Assembly: GCA_964564545.1 (NCBI GenBank)
Contig: CAZMBP010000057.1
Location: 1-64,000 of the forward strand
DNA length: 64,000 bases
Reading direction: 5' to 3'
From: CAJQQY01 sp964564545
Lineage (GTDB): Bacteria; Bacteroidota; Bacteroidia; Chitinophagales; Saprospiraceae
The notes under the pieces are model-generated. The model did not search any database. It saw nothing but the letters and a program-made list of their open reading frames with translations, and was not told the DNA's origin. The position numbers and the translations under genes were made by a program. This document shows positions 43,068-52,396 of the stretch, piece after piece (the first letter of the stretch is position 1; the number at the start of each line of letters is the position of its first letter).

Positions 43068-44657
43068 ATGAAAAGCGAAATTAGAGTGGCATTGGTGATA
43101 GATAACTTAGTCATCTCCAATTGGAAATATAAATTAATACAAAGAATTTTGGATGAAAAAATTGCTGACATAATTTGTGCAATTGTCCTACCTCCTGAGT
43201 CTGTTTCTATAAAAAAAGGGAAAAGTAAAATTCAGGATTTCCATATCAAATTTGATAAAAAATATTACAAACCATCACCAGATGCCTTTGAAGAAAAAAA
43301 CTTAAAAGACTTAATTCCTGAGTCAGATAATTGGATATCAGATGATTATAAAGATCGAGTGACGAACGATAATTTTGATTTTTTAATCTGGTTGAGTGAC
43401 GAAGTTCCTAGCGATTTATTTTATAGTAATTTGAAGTATGGTATTTTAAATTTTGCCCATGGAGACGATGATGATCGGTTTTCTCATTTTGGATATGATG
43501 AGTTTATGAAAATGAAAGGAGTGATTTCTTCCTCTCTAATTCTAAAAAAAGATGTTAACGACTCGGGAAAGATTATTTCCCAAACTTGGTCAACGATGAC
43601 TACTTTATCCTTATCGCGTTCTCGAAATGAACATGCTTGGAAACTACATTCTTTTATCCCAAGAGCCTTAAATATTTTTTTAAAAGAGGGGGAAAAGATT
43701 TTTTCAAATAAACCTCAATATGTTAAAAAAGAAAATCTATCCCATAAAAAATCACCTAGTGAAATTAGCGCTTTAATAAATTTGAGTAATCATTTTTGTC
43801 GCTTCGTCTATAATTTTATTCGAAAAAAGTTTTATCGAGAGCAATGGTTACTTCTCTTTAAAAATGAAACTAAACCTTCCACTTCAGTTAACGATTTTAA
43901 AACCATCCTTCCACCAAAAGATCGATTTTGGGCGGATCCTATTTTAGTTCAAAGAGACAATAAGAACTATCTATTTTTTGAAGAATTACTTTATTCAACC
44001 GGACGAGGATTTTTATCTGTTGTAGAAATAGATGAAAATGGTTTTTCAGGACCAATTACTCCTATTTTGGAAAAGCCTTATCATTTGTCTTATCCTTTTA
44101 TTTTTGAATTGGAAGATAAGTATTACATGATTCCAGAGTCCAACGAAAATAAAAACATTCAACTTTATGAGTGTACTAATTTCCCTTTTGAGTGGAAACA
44201 CAAAATGGACTTGATGACAGATGTAGTTGCTGTTGATACAACACTATTTTATCATAATGAAAAATGGTGGATGTTTACGCTTATTTCGGAATGTAAAGGC
44301 ATAGGGAAAAATGATGAGTTGTTTCTTTTTTATGCAGACTCACCGTTTACACAAGATTGGAAAAGCCATGCTCAAAATCCAATAATTTCAGATGTTAGAA
44401 GTGCAAGACCAGGAGGAAGTATTTTCGTTCATAATGGAAAAATCATCAGACCATCTCAAGATTGTTCCAAAAAATATGGCTATGGAGTCAACCTCAATGA
44501 AATTGAAATTCTAACAGAAACAGAATATCGTGAAAAACGAATTCAACACATTGCTCCAACAGATATTGATAAAAATTTCAGACGTGCACATACCTTTGTA
44601 CATCTGAATGGAGTATCTTTTATGGATGGATTAATTCAGCGAAACAAATATTTTTAA
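43068..44657 (+). CDS. formyltransferase-like domain fused to a GINT1-type beta-propeller
   Basis: A 529-residue soluble protein with two parts. The N-terminal 200 residues (IRVALVIDNLVISNWKYKLI, DFLIWLSDEVPSDLFYSNLK, YGILNFAHGDDDDRFSHFGY) follow the outline of formyltransferase-fold proteins. From about residue 280, RFWADPILVQRDNKNYLFFE, GRGFLSVVEIDENGFSG, HLSYPFIFELEDKYYMIPES and AVDTTLFYHNEKWWMFTLIS are the repeated blades of the five-bladed propeller known from the N-terminal part of plant glucosamine inositolphosphorylceramide transferase and GH43-like proteins. It probably acts in synthesis of a surface glycan. It converges with a glycosyltransferase gene 10 bp away. Confidence 0.7.
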   Translation: MKSEIRVALVIDNLVISNWKYKLIQRILDEKIADIICAIVLPPESVSIKKGKSKIQDFHIKFDKKYYKPSPDAFEEKNLKDLIPESDNWISDDYKDRVTNDNFDFLIWLSDEVPSDLFYSNLKYGILNFAHGDDDDRFSHFGYDEFMKMKGVISSSLILKKDVNDSGKIISQTWSTMTTLSLSRSRNEHAWKLHSFIPRALNIFLKEGEKIFSNKPQYVKKENLSHKKSPSEISALINLSNHFCRFVYNFIRKKFYREQWLLLFKNETKPSTSVNDFKTILPPKDRFWADPILVQRDNKNYLFFEELLYSTGRGFLSVVEIDENGFSGPITPILEKPYHLSYPFIFELEDKYYMIPESNENKNIQLYECTNFPFEWKHKMDLMTDVVAVDTTLFYHNEKWWMFTLISECKGIGKNDELFLFYADSPFTQDWKSHAQNPIISDVRSARPGGSIFVHNGKIIRPSQDCSKKYGYGVNLNEIEILTETEYREKRIQHIAPTDIDKNFRRAHTFVHLNGVSFMDGLIQRNKYF

Positions 44658-44667
44658 GAACGAGAAT

Positions 44668-45756
44668 TTAAACTGCTCCGTACAAATCCAAATACTCTTT
44701 GTCCATTCTTTCTATAGTGAAATGTTCATAAATACGGGCTTTCCCTTTTTGCCCCATTTCAACACATAATTCAGGACGGGCTAGTAGATAATCCAATTTT
44801 TCAAACAATGCATCAGGATCTTTTTGAGGAACTAAAAATCCTGTTTCTCCATCCATCACTAACTCTTTTGTACCACCGCCATCTGATGCAATAACTGGTT
44901 TTCCTAGTACCATATATTCCATAATAGAATTGGAAATACCTTCCGTGTAAGTTGCCAAGACTCCAATGTCTATTAAATTCACAACAGATTCCACATCATG
45001 AACCATTCCTAGAAAAAGTATTTTATCTCTAAATTTTTCTGGAACAATTGATTTAAAATGATCAAGATTTGGACCATCTCCTATCGCTAGAAATGTAGTA
45101 TCATTTTGCTTTTCAAGATATTTGCATGCTGCTTTGATGTAAGTATCATAATCTTTTCGATCAAAAAAAGCACCAACCATTCCAACTAATTTACCTGGTT
45201 TGATTTGATACTGCTGACGAGTTTTTTCTTCATCATTAACATTTTTGACTCTATTAAAATCAAAACCATTATGAATACAAGATCTCTTTTTTTCAGGGAC
45301 TCGATAAGCTTCCAGACCTGCATTAGAATTGGCTACAATTATGTCGGAGAAGGGAAAAGTTAACCCAGCTCTAAAATACCTTTTATCAAGTAAGCTCATG
45401 TCTTCGGGAGCATCCGCTATACATGCGTTAATAAGTTTAATACCTAAAATTTTAACGGTAGGAATAGCATAGATCGTCGGCATAATTCCCCAGCTGTGAA
45501 TAATATCTGGTCTTTCTTTTTTACAAATATTATACAAGCGATAAAAAACACGGGGATCTTTTTTGGGTTTTCTTTCTAGGTAATAAATAGGAATATTCAA
45601 GTCGTACACCTCTGGATAGTGTACTCTACTTTTATTGGCAAAAAGAACTAACGAAACTTCTATATCTTCTCGTTGTGAATAACTTTTTAATAGTTCTAAT
45701 AGTCGCCTTTCTCGGCCACCTTTTACAAGACTATCTATTAGCATTATTACTTTCAT
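44668..45756 (-). CDS. glycosyltransferase family 4 (GT-B)
   Basis: A 362-residue GT-B glycosyltransferase. The N-terminal acceptor domain starts VIMLIDSLVKGGRERRLLEL with the glycine loop; RPDIIHSWGIMPTIYAIPTV and IVANSNAGLEAY come from the middle. The donor domain carries GKLVGMVGAFFDRKDYDTYI, FLAIGDGPNLDHFK and the E-x7-E-type motif EGISNSIMEYMVLGKPVIAS. The sugar is unknown. It has no signal peptide and should act at the inner face of the membrane on a surface polysaccharide or lipid-linked glycan, perhaps with the convergent neighbour. A good promoter lies 150 bp upstream. Confidence 0.92.
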   Translation of the reverse strand: MKVIMLIDSLVKGGRERRLLELLKSYSQREDIEVSLVLFANKSRVHYPEVYDLNIPIYYLERKPKKDPRVFYRLYNICKKERPDIIHSWGIMPTIYAIPTVKILGIKLINACIADAPEDMSLLDKRYFRAGLTFPFSDIIVANSNAGLEAYRVPEKKRSCIHNGFDFNRVKNVNDEEKTRQQYQIKPGKLVGMVGAFFDRKDYDTYIKAACKYLEKQNDTTFLAIGDGPNLDHFKSIVPEKFRDKILFLGMVHDVESVVNLIDIGVLATYTEGISNSIMEYMVLGKPVIASDGGGTKELVMDGETGFLVPQKDPDALFEKLDYLLARPELCVEMGQKGKARIYEHFTIERMDKEYLDLYGAV

Positions 45757-45906
45757 TTGGCAATTATTTATTTCTTAATTGAAATTACGAAACGTTTCGT
45801 TCAATAGATTTGAAACTCAATACTTCTTAAGAAGTAAGAGCAAACTATTGATTATTTTAAATATTGAAAAACAATAAGATGGGTTATGGGTCTCTAAAAG
45901 AGTACA

Positions 45907-45937
45907 CAAATTTAAATAAATACTTAAATAAATCCAA
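45907..45937 (-). promoter_or_regulatory. predicted promoter of the glycosyltransferase gene
   Basis: On the minus strand TTG (45937-45935) and TAAATTTG (45914-45907) with a 20-bp spacer. The long leader (about 145 nt, 45757-45900) and the rest of the gap to 46072 show no further features. Confidence 0.55.
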
Positions 45938-46045
45938 CTTAGTGTTCTTTTAGGATTCCTAATCTTCATGAATCTTTTATCATATCAGTAAATCATAAAA
46001 AAGTCATAAAATTCGTTTTAACCTTCGACACCATTTTTATTTCCG

Positions 46046-46053
46046 TATTTTTG
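46046..46053 (+). promoter_or_regulatory. predicted -7 element of the DUF6702-yidD operon
   Basis: TATTTTTG fits TANNTTTG 20 bp before the start codon, giving a very short leader. Confidence 0.5.
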
Positions 46054-46072
46054 CAAAAACATTATTTCAATA

Positions 46073-46597
46073 ATGACTCAAATAAAACTATTAGCGTTAA
46101 TCTTTGTTTTTTTTCTAGGAAGTAGCTTTTCTGGAAAAAATGAAGCACACGATATTCACGTCAGTAAGTGCAATATTGATTTTTCTAATGAAGAAAAAAC
46201 ATTGCAAATCACAATGCATATTTACCTTGACGATTTGGAAGCTGATATTGCAAAAGGTGGGGTAACTGAAAAATTACATTTACTCACAGAGAAAGAACAC
46301 GCAGACGGAGATAAATATTTATTAGAGTATTTTCAAAAAAAATTCAGACTCCAAGTCAATCAAAAAGACGTGAGTTTCAATTTTTTAGGAAAAGAAATAA
46401 CGGAAGATTTATTAGGCGGTTGGTTTTATCTCGAAGTAGAAAATGTCCAAGAGCTTAAAGAGTTAAAAATCAATTACGAAATTCTTACTGATTTATACAA
46501 TGACCAACAAAGTGTCATTAAAATCAAAGGACCAAACAAAGAGAAAGGTTATTTCCTACTTGATAGCAAAAAGAAAGAAGCCAACGTAACCTTCTGA
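46073..46597 (+). CDS. DUF6702-type secreted protein
   Basis: A 174-residue protein with a signal peptide (KLLALIFVFFLGSSFSGK) and the motif HDIHVSKCNIDFSNEEKTLQ, ITMHIYLDDLEADIAKGG at the start of the mature part. This matches a small family of Bacteroidota envelope proteins (DUF6702, recalled from memory). The second half is beta-rich (GGWFYLEVENVQELKELKIN). Function unknown. The yidD gene begins 2 bp after its stop, so the two form an operon, hinting at a link with membrane-protein insertion. Confidence 0.75.
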   Translation: MTQIKLLALIFVFFLGSSFSGKNEAHDIHVSKCNIDFSNEEKTLQITMHIYLDDLEADIAKGGVTEKLHLLTEKEHADGDKYLLEYFQKKFRLQVNQKDVSFNFLGKEITEDLLGGWFYLEVENVQELKELKINYEILTDLYNDQQSVIKIKGPNKEKGYFLLDSKKKEANVTF

Positions 46598-46599
46598 TA

Positions 46600-46836
46600 A
46601 TGAACTTATTAAAAAAAATATTAATCCTCCCGATTCGTTTTTATCAAATCACTATTTCACCTTTATTGGGTTCGAATTGTCGATATCAACCGACTTGTTC
46701 ACACTATATGATTGGTGCAATTGAAGAATGGGGGATTTTTAAAGGAACATGGTTAGGCTTAAAACGAATCGGCCGCTGCCATCCGTGGAGCAAACGAGAC
46801 ATGCATGATCCCGTACCCAAAAAGAAGAAAAAATAA
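46600..46836 (+). CDS. yidD: membrane protein insertion efficiency factor YidD
   Basis: A 78-residue protein that aids YidC-dependent insertion of inner-membrane proteins. The whole family signature is present: ILILPIRFYQITISPLLGSN, CRYQPTCSHYMIGAIEEWGI and LKRIGRCHPWSKRDMHDPVP, with the three conserved cysteines and a Lys-rich C-terminus. It is the second gene of an operon with the DUF6702 gene; yidC, rnpA and rpmH, its neighbours in many other bacteria, are not here. Confidence 0.95.
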   Translation: MNLLKKILILPIRFYQITISPLLGSNCRYQPTCSHYMIGAIEEWGIFKGTWLGLKRIGRCHPWSKRDMHDPVPKKKKK

Positions 46837-46846
46837 AAATATTTAG

Positions 46847-46882
46847 AACTGTTAGTAATCAAATTGCTAACAGTTTTTTTTC
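46847..46882 (+). terminator. terminator after yidD
   Basis: AACTGTTAG and CTAACAGTT pair perfectly around an 11-base loop followed by a T-run. Confidence 0.87.
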
Positions 46883-46907
46883 ATTAAAAAAATCTAATAG
46901 TATTGTT

Positions 46908-47876
46908 ATGTTAAGAAGACCTAGACGAAACCGACGCTCTGCAGCCATTCGAGGTATGGTTAGAGAAACACGTTTATCAACCGATAATTTAGTGTACCCT
47001 CTTTTTATTTTTGACGGAAAAAATATCAAAAATGAAATTTCCTCTTTGCCTGGAAATTATCGAATGTCGTTGGATAATATTTTAATCGAAATCGAAGAGT
47101 GTGTAAATTTAGGCTTACGTAATTTTATGATTTTCCCTGCAGTCATTGAAAAATTAAAAAATAAAACGGCTACCTACAGTTACAATCCTAAAAATTTCTA
47201 CCTCAAAGCTGCAACTAAAATAAAAAAGAAATTTCCAGAAATTACTTTGATTAGTGATGTTGCCATGGATCCATACAGCTCTGATGGACATGATGGTCTA
47301 GTGAAAAATGGAAAAATTCTTAACGACCCAACACTTCCAATTTTAGGAAAAATGGCCGTTGCTCAGGCTAAGGCTGGATTTGACATTATCGGCCCTTCTG
47401 ATAAAATGGATGGAAGAGTTCAATACATTCGAGAAGCATTGGACAAGGCTGGATTTAACGAAACTGGTATCATGTCTTACTCTGTAAAATATGCAAGTGC
47501 ATTTTACGGCCCATTCCGAGATGCTCTAGATTCCGCTCCAAAAGCTGGTGATAAAAAAACTTATCAAATGGATCCTGCTAATCAACGAGAAGCACTTATT
47601 GAAGCAGAATTGGATACGCAAGAAGGTGCTGATTTTTTGATGGTCAAACCTGCTTTAAACTATCTAGATGTAATTAGTTTATTGAAAAGTAACTTTGAAT
47701 TACCGATTGCAGCTTATCATGTAAGTGGAGAATGTGCGATGCTTATTGCTGCTTGCCAAAATGGTTGGTTAGATTATGAAACTGCAATGCCTGAAACTTT
47801 AGTAAGTATTCATCGAGCAGGAGCAGATGTAATCATCACTTATTTTGCCAAAGATTATGCTAAGCTATTAAAATAA
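46908..47876 (+). CDS. hemB: porphobilinogen synthase (delta-aminolevulinic acid dehydratase)
   Basis: Joins two 5-aminolevulinate molecules to porphobilinogen in heme synthesis. The 322 residues are the usual length. RRPRRNRRSAAIRGMVRE starts the protein; the Schiff-base lysines lie in SVKYASAFYGPFRDA and FLMVKPALNYLD. The metal loop reads DVAMDPYSSDGHDG: the cysteines of zinc-type enzymes are replaced by Ala/Asp/Ser, so this is a zinc-independent, magnesium-type enzyme. The TAA stop codon is 1 bp from the start of a repeat element. Confidence 0.96.
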   Translation: MLRRPRRNRRSAAIRGMVRETRLSTDNLVYPLFIFDGKNIKNEISSLPGNYRMSLDNILIEIEECVNLGLRNFMIFPAVIEKLKNKTATYSYNPKNFYLKAATKIKKKFPEITLISDVAMDPYSSDGHDGLVKNGKILNDPTLPILGKMAVAQAKAGFDIIGPSDKMDGRVQYIREALDKAGFNETGIMSYSVKYASAFYGPFRDALDSAPKAGDKKTYQMDPANQREALIEAELDTQEGADFLMVKPALNYLDVISLLKSNFELPIAAYHVSGECAMLIAACQNGWLDYETAMPETLVSIHRAGADVIITYFAKDYAKLLK

Positions 47877-47877
47877 C

Positions 47878-47982
47878 ACGTAGCGGTCTGCTTTAGCTGA
47901 CCTAAAAAAAGGAGCAAAGCGACTTTCCAATTTTTTTAAACGCTTCGCTTCTTTCCAGGTCAGCTAAAGCAGACGACTACGT
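47878..47982. repeat. MITE-like element, copy 3
   Basis: Left end ACGTAGCGGTCTGCTTTAGC, continuing TGACCT, and right end AGGTCAGCTAAAGCAGACGA, continuing CTACGT, are complementary at 24 of 26 positions. The 105-bp element also has complementary inner arms (GCAAAGCG and CGCTTCGC) and no ORF. It begins 2 bp after the hemB stop codon. Confidence 0.88.
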
Positions 47983-47990
47983 ACTATAAT

Positions 47991-48021
47991 TAAAAAAGAG
48001 AATCCGACCAATGTCGAATTC
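47991..48021 (-). terminator. terminator of the second ECF sigma gene
   Basis: Read on the minus strand, GAATTCGAC and GTCGGATTC form a 9-bp stem with one mismatch around ATTG, followed by TCTTTTTT. Two further small hairpins lie between it and the gene (48038-48053 and 48053-48073). Confidence 0.7.
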
Positions 48022-48074
48022 CCATATATTTTTGATAGCGTAACAAATTACGCCTTTTGATTGTTTCAAAAGGT

Positions 48075-48656
48075 TTATTTCAGACTAACTTCTTTTTCCT
48101 CAATCATCTTTCGGATATTAATCAATGCATATCGCATTCTACCCAAAGCTGTATTGATGCTCACTCTCGTCAGTTGAGAAATTTCTTTAAAACTCATATC
48201 CGCATAGTGACGAAGAATTACCACTTCTCTTTGTTCAGGTGGCAATGCGTCCACAAGCGAACGAATTTTTTGGTGTGTTTGACTTTTCATGATAGTTTCT
48301 TCAGCATTGTCATCTCCTGATTTCAATACATCAAAAATATCAAAGGTTTCTGTTTGGGAAACTTTCGGACGACGCTTAGTTCGTCTAAAGTTATCTACAC
48401 ACATATTATATGAAATCCGCAAAGCCCATTGCAAAAATTTGCCTTCGTGGTTATATTTTCCTTTTCGTAGAGTATCAATAATCTTGATGAACACCTCTTG
48501 GAAAATATCCTCAGCGAGTGCTGTGTCTTTTACGAATAAATAAATTTGAGTGTAAATTTTCGCCTTGTGTCGAGTTAATAAAACTTCGAAGGCTTTCTCG
48601 TCACCTTCAAGGTAACTGTAAATCAATTGCTGATCGTTCAACTGGGTAACTTGCAT
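48075..48656 (-). CDS. ECF RNA polymerase sigma factor
   Basis: A 193-residue ECF sigma. Region 2 shows YLEGDEKAFEVLLTRHKAKI, DTALAEDIFQEVFIKIIDTL and WALRISYNMCVDNFRRTKRR; region 4 shows LPPEQREVVILRHYADMSFK, EISQLTRVSINTALGRMRYA. This pattern (FRRTKRRP, RVSINTALGRMRYALINIRK) is that of a sigma factor widespread and often single-copy in Bacteroidota. No anti-sigma gene is adjacent, so control may be elsewhere. It ends with the normal charged helix (EEKEVSLK), unlike the hydrophobic tail of the other sigma at 34143-34724. Confidence 0.93.
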   Translation of the reverse strand: MQVTQLNDQQLIYSYLEGDEKAFEVLLTRHKAKIYTQIYLFVKDTALAEDIFQEVFIKIIDTLRKGKYNHEGKFLQWALRISYNMCVDNFRRTKRRPKVSQTETFDIFDVLKSGDDNAEETIMKSQTHQKIRSLVDALPPEQREVVILRHYADMSFKEISQLTRVSINTALGRMRYALINIRKMIEEKEVSLK

Positions 48657-49496
48657 AACTATCTACATTTAAGTTAAAAAAAAGTGGTCTTTGACAATAA
48701 ATTTTAAAAAAGTGTAGATGTTATGTGATCTATAAGCAATTAATTTTATGAAGAAAAAATGTTTTAAAAATGGGTAATAACCTTTCTGTTATTATGGATT
48801 TCTACTATTATTATTCAAAATCTATTCCCAAGATAAGAGATTATTATATTCAAGGCTAATTTTTTTTCTTGATTTAAGAAAAATTTAACGAAAACGTTAA
48901 ATCGTATACATTTATTATAATCTGCCTAAATCTATAAGGAATAAAGAGAAAAAAGTGAACTATCACTCTTTTCTCCTTTATTCCTCTTAACAAAAAACCA
49001 CCCAACCTTTTGATTTACAGGTATTTATAAATTAACTTTCAACAAATGATAACTTAAAATTAATAAGGTCGGAGGTATAAAAAATTTCCCTGAATTATAG
49101 TTTTCTCATCTTTTCACAAAACTATTTTCAAATTTATCTGATGAATAATTAAACAAAATCCCATAAACTGGTCTCTGTTAATAAGAAAAGTTGGTCTTTT
49201 ATATGAAATTCTAATCCCACTAAACCTTTACCAATACTCCCAGATTTACTCAAATCTTTTACTTTTCCATTTTTTTGTCTAAAAATAAAAATGAACTGCT
49301 GCCCCAACCTTCATGATAGACAGTTTTCATTTTGAAAAATTTAAGAAAGAGATAATTCAACTAAACTACTACCTCCATTTTGATGTTTCCTTAACGGAGT
49401 AAAACTAACTTTTCATGGTCTTATTTTTTTCCATGAAAAAGCAGTAATTTTACTTCCTTGTTTTTGTACAAAATTTGATCAAAACTTCCTCACTTT
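48657..49496. other. long gene-free stretch upstream of uvrA
   Basis: About 840 bp without a credible ORF on either strand. The only strong structure is the hairpin at 48938-48983. No TANNTTTG promoter is obvious for uvrA; regulatory DNA or an unrecognised RNA is possible. Confidence 0.5.
48938..48983. repeat. 23-bp imperfect stem-loop with no adjacent gene
   Basis: AGGAATAAAGAGAAAAAAGTGA and TCACTCTTTTCTCCTTTATTCC(T) form a long stem with very small loop. No T-run follows on either side, so it is not a typical intrinsic terminator. Confidence 0.6.
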
Positions 49497-52346
49497 ATGG
49501 CTACTAAAAAAGCTACAACTACTCTCAGAAAACCTAAAGCATCAAAACAATTGGATGGTATTTATATCAAAGGTGCTCGTGGTAATAATTTGAAAAATGT
49601 GGATTTGATGATTCCTCGTGACAAGTTGGTTGTCGTGACAGGGGTTTCTGGTTCTGGGAAATCTTCGATTACGATGGATACATTGTATGCGGAAGGTCAG
49701 CGTCGATATGTGGAAAGTTTGTCAAGTTATGCAAGACAATTCTTGATGCGCATGAAAAAACCTGAGGTAGATTACATCAAAGGAATTTGTCCTGCAATTG
49801 CGATTGAGCAAAAAGTGAGTACTCGAAATTCTCGATCAACAGTTGGTTCATTAACCGAAATTTTTGACTACCTCAGATTATTGTATGCCCGAATTGGAAA
49901 AACCATTTCACCTATTAGCGGAAAGGAAGTGCGCAAACATGAAGTGCAAGACGTAGTTGATTATATCCAAAGCAATAAGGAAGGCGAAAAAGTCCAACTC
50001 TTTATTCCGCTTCAGCAAAAATATAAAGATCGAACCCTGAAGCAAGAGTTATCTTTTTTATTGCAAAAAGGTTTTACCCGTTTATACATTAATAAAGAAC
50101 TCAAACGAATCGAGGATATTCTTGAAGACGAAAAAGTCAAACTAGACAAGACAGTTGATTTTTTTGCAAAAAAAGATTTAAGGATTTTGATTGATAGATT
50201 TGCCATTCGATCATATGAGGATATTGAACATATTCAAAGAATTGGAGATTCTGTCCAAACAGCTTTCGCTGAAAGTGAAGGTGAATGTATAGTTGATATT
50301 ATTGGAAAAAGGAAAAAAGAATTTAATAATCGTTTTGAGTTGGACGGAATGGTTTTCTTGGAACCGACACATCAATTATTTAATTCTAATAATCCTTATG
50401 GGGCTTGTCCGAAGTGTGAAGGATTTGGGAAAACAATGGGTGTCGATGAAAATAAGGTGATTCCAAATCCATCGCTTTCAGTTTTTGATGGAGCAGTTGC
50501 TTGTTGGAAAGGTGAAAAATTAGGACGATGGTTAGATTTATTTTTGAGCGCTGCGCATAAATTTAATTTCCCAGTTCATCGCCCTTGGCAAGATTTGACA
50601 AAAGAGCAAAAGAAATTAGTTTGGGATGGAAATGAATACTTCAATGGTATCCATGCTTTTTTCAAAGAGCTAGAAGAAAAAACTTATAAAATTCAAAATC
50701 GAGTAATGCTTGCTCGATACCGAGGAAAAACTACTTGTTATAATTGCGATGGAGGAAGACTTCGTCCCGAAGCAACTTATGTCAAAGTTGGTGGCATCTC
50801 GATTACTGAATTAACAGATATTCCACTCGATGAATTATTAGTTTTTTTCCAAAAATTAAAACTCAACGCAAACGATAAAGAAATTGCTAAACGACTTTTA
50901 GTTGAAGTTGAAAATCGATTGCAATTTATGCTTGATGTTGGATTGGGATATTTGACTTTGAGTAGAAATTCAGCGACACTAAGTGGAGGTGAAACTCAAA
51001 GAATTAATTTGACTCGAACTTTGGGAAGTAACTTGACGAGCTCACTTTATATTTTGGATGAGCCAAGTGTTGGCTTACATCCAAGAGATACTGATCGCTT
51101 AGTCAAAGTTTTGAAATCACTTCGAGATTTAGGAAATACCGTTGTCGTGGTCGAGCACGAAGAAGACATTATTAAAAATTGCGATTACTTAGTTGACATG
51201 GGGCCAGAAGCTGGAATTCATGGAGGTGAAGTAGTTTTCGCAGGTGATTATAAAAAAATATTTACTCTTGCTAGAGATAGTTTGACCACAGCTTATATGA
51301 GTGGTCGAATGGAAATTCCAATTCCAAAATTCCGCAGAAGTTTTACAGATTTTATTGAAGTAAAAGGAGCTCGTCATAATAATTTAAAAAATGTAGATGC
51401 TAAATTTCCACTCAATACTTTGACAGTTGTGAGCGGTGTTTCAGGGTCTGGAAAAACAACTTTGGTCAAACAAATTTTATATCCTGCCTTAAAAAGACAT
51501 TTGGGACAACCTCACCCTATCGCACCAGGGATGCATGATGAATTGACTGGAAGTTTGAAAAGAATTACTCAAGTCGAAATGGTGAACCAAAATCCAATTG
51601 GTAAATCTTCTCGTTCCAATCCTGTAACCTATGTCAAAGCATACGATACCATTCGTGCGTTAATGGCGAATCAGCAACTTTCAAAAATTAGAGGCTACAT
51701 GCCTAAACATTTTTCATTCAATGTTGATGCTGGACGTTGTGAAACTTGTAGTGGTGATGGAGAACAAGTTGTTGAAATGCAGTTCCTTGCTGACGTCAGA
51801 TTAGAATGTGAAGAGTGTAAAGGAAAACGATTCAAAGCTGAAATTTTAGACATTAAATATAAAGACAAAAATATTTACGAAATTCTTGATTTAAGTATAG
51901 AGGAAGCACTCGAGTTTTTTGCAGACGCAAAAGATGTGGTGAAAAAAATCCGTCCACTTTATAATGTAGGATTAGGGTATATTAAATTGGGGCAATCCTC
52001 CTCTACTCTTTCAGGTGGTGAAGCACAGCGGGTGAAGTTAGCTTCTTTTTTAACCAAAGAAAGAACAACTGAAAAGATCCTTTTTATTTTTGATGAGCCA
52101 ACTACAGGTTTACATTTTCATGATATCCAAAAATTACTGACTGCTCTAAATGCATTAGTTGAAAAAAGTCATACTGTCCTTGTTGTGGAGCACAATATGG
52201 AAGTTATCAAATCGGCAGATTGGGTAATTGATCTTGGGCCAGATGGTGGAAAAGGTGGAGGAAATTTAGTTTTCCAAGGAACGCCAGAGGATTTGGTAAA
52301 AGTGAAAGAAAGTTTTACAGGGAAATATTTGAAGGAGAAATTATAA
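49497..52346 (+). CDS. uvrA: excinuclease ABC subunit UvrA
   Basis: The damage-recognition ATPase of nucleotide excision repair, working with UvrB and UvrC. At 949 residues it is full length. Two ABC modules are seen: Walker A GVSGSGKSSI with YVESLSSYARQFLMRM, and the second GVSGSGKTTLVKQIL. Signature motifs are LSGGETQRINLTRTLGS and LSGGEAQRVKLASFLT, each followed by a Walker B (LYILDEPSVGLHPRD, FIFDEPTTGLHFHD). Zinc-finger cysteines are at CPKCEGFGK/CYNCDGG and CETCSGDGE/CEECKGKRF. It is monocistronic and ends at a hairpin terminator. Bacteroidota often hold more than one uvrA paralogue; which this is cannot be told. Confidence 0.96.
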   Translation: MATKKATTTLRKPKASKQLDGIYIKGARGNNLKNVDLMIPRDKLVVVTGVSGSGKSSITMDTLYAEGQRRYVESLSSYARQFLMRMKKPEVDYIKGICPAIAIEQKVSTRNSRSTVGSLTEIFDYLRLLYARIGKTISPISGKEVRKHEVQDVVDYIQSNKEGEKVQLFIPLQQKYKDRTLKQELSFLLQKGFTRLYINKELKRIEDILEDEKVKLDKTVDFFAKKDLRILIDRFAIRSYEDIEHIQRIGDSVQTAFAESEGECIVDIIGKRKKEFNNRFELDGMVFLEPTHQLFNSNNPYGACPKCEGFGKTMGVDENKVIPNPSLSVFDGAVACWKGEKLGRWLDLFLSAAHKFNFPVHRPWQDLTKEQKKLVWDGNEYFNGIHAFFKELEEKTYKIQNRVMLARYRGKTTCYNCDGGRLRPEATYVKVGGISITELTDIPLDELLVFFQKLKLNANDKEIAKRLLVEVENRLQFMLDVGLGYLTLSRNSATLSGGETQRINLTRTLGSNLTSSLYILDEPSVGLHPRDTDRLVKVLKSLRDLGNTVVVVEHEEDIIKNCDYLVDMGPEAGIHGGEVVFAGDYKKIFTLARDSLTTAYMSGRMEIPIPKFRRSFTDFIEVKGARHNNLKNVDAKFPLNTLTVVSGVSGSGKTTLVKQILYPALKRHLGQPHPIAPGMHDELTGSLKRITQVEMVNQNPIGKSSRSNPVTYVKAYDTIRALMANQQLSKIRGYMPKHFSFNVDAGRCETCSGDGEQVVEMQFLADVRLECEECKGKRFKAEILDIKYKDKNIYEILDLSIEEALEFFADAKDVVKKIRPLYNVGLGYIKLGQSSSTLSGGEAQRVKLASFLTKERTTEKILFIFDEPTTGLHFHDIQKLLTALNALVEKSHTVLVVEHNMEVIKSADWVIDLGPDGGKGGGNLVFQGTPEDLVKVKESFTGKYLKEKL

Positions 52347-52363
52347 TTCTTTTTTCAATATTT

Positions 52364-52396
52364 AGAACTTCCAGATTTTTAAAACCTGGAAGTTCT
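52364..52396 (+). terminator. terminator of uvrA
   Basis: AGAACTTCCAG and CTGGAAGTTCT pair perfectly around an AT loop, followed by a short T-rich stretch. The remaining gap to 52676 shows nothing further. Confidence 0.8.

Noticed and set aside
48057..48320. Plus-strand ORF opposite the second sigma gene
   Set aside because: It is the antisense shadow of a clearly coding sigma factor.
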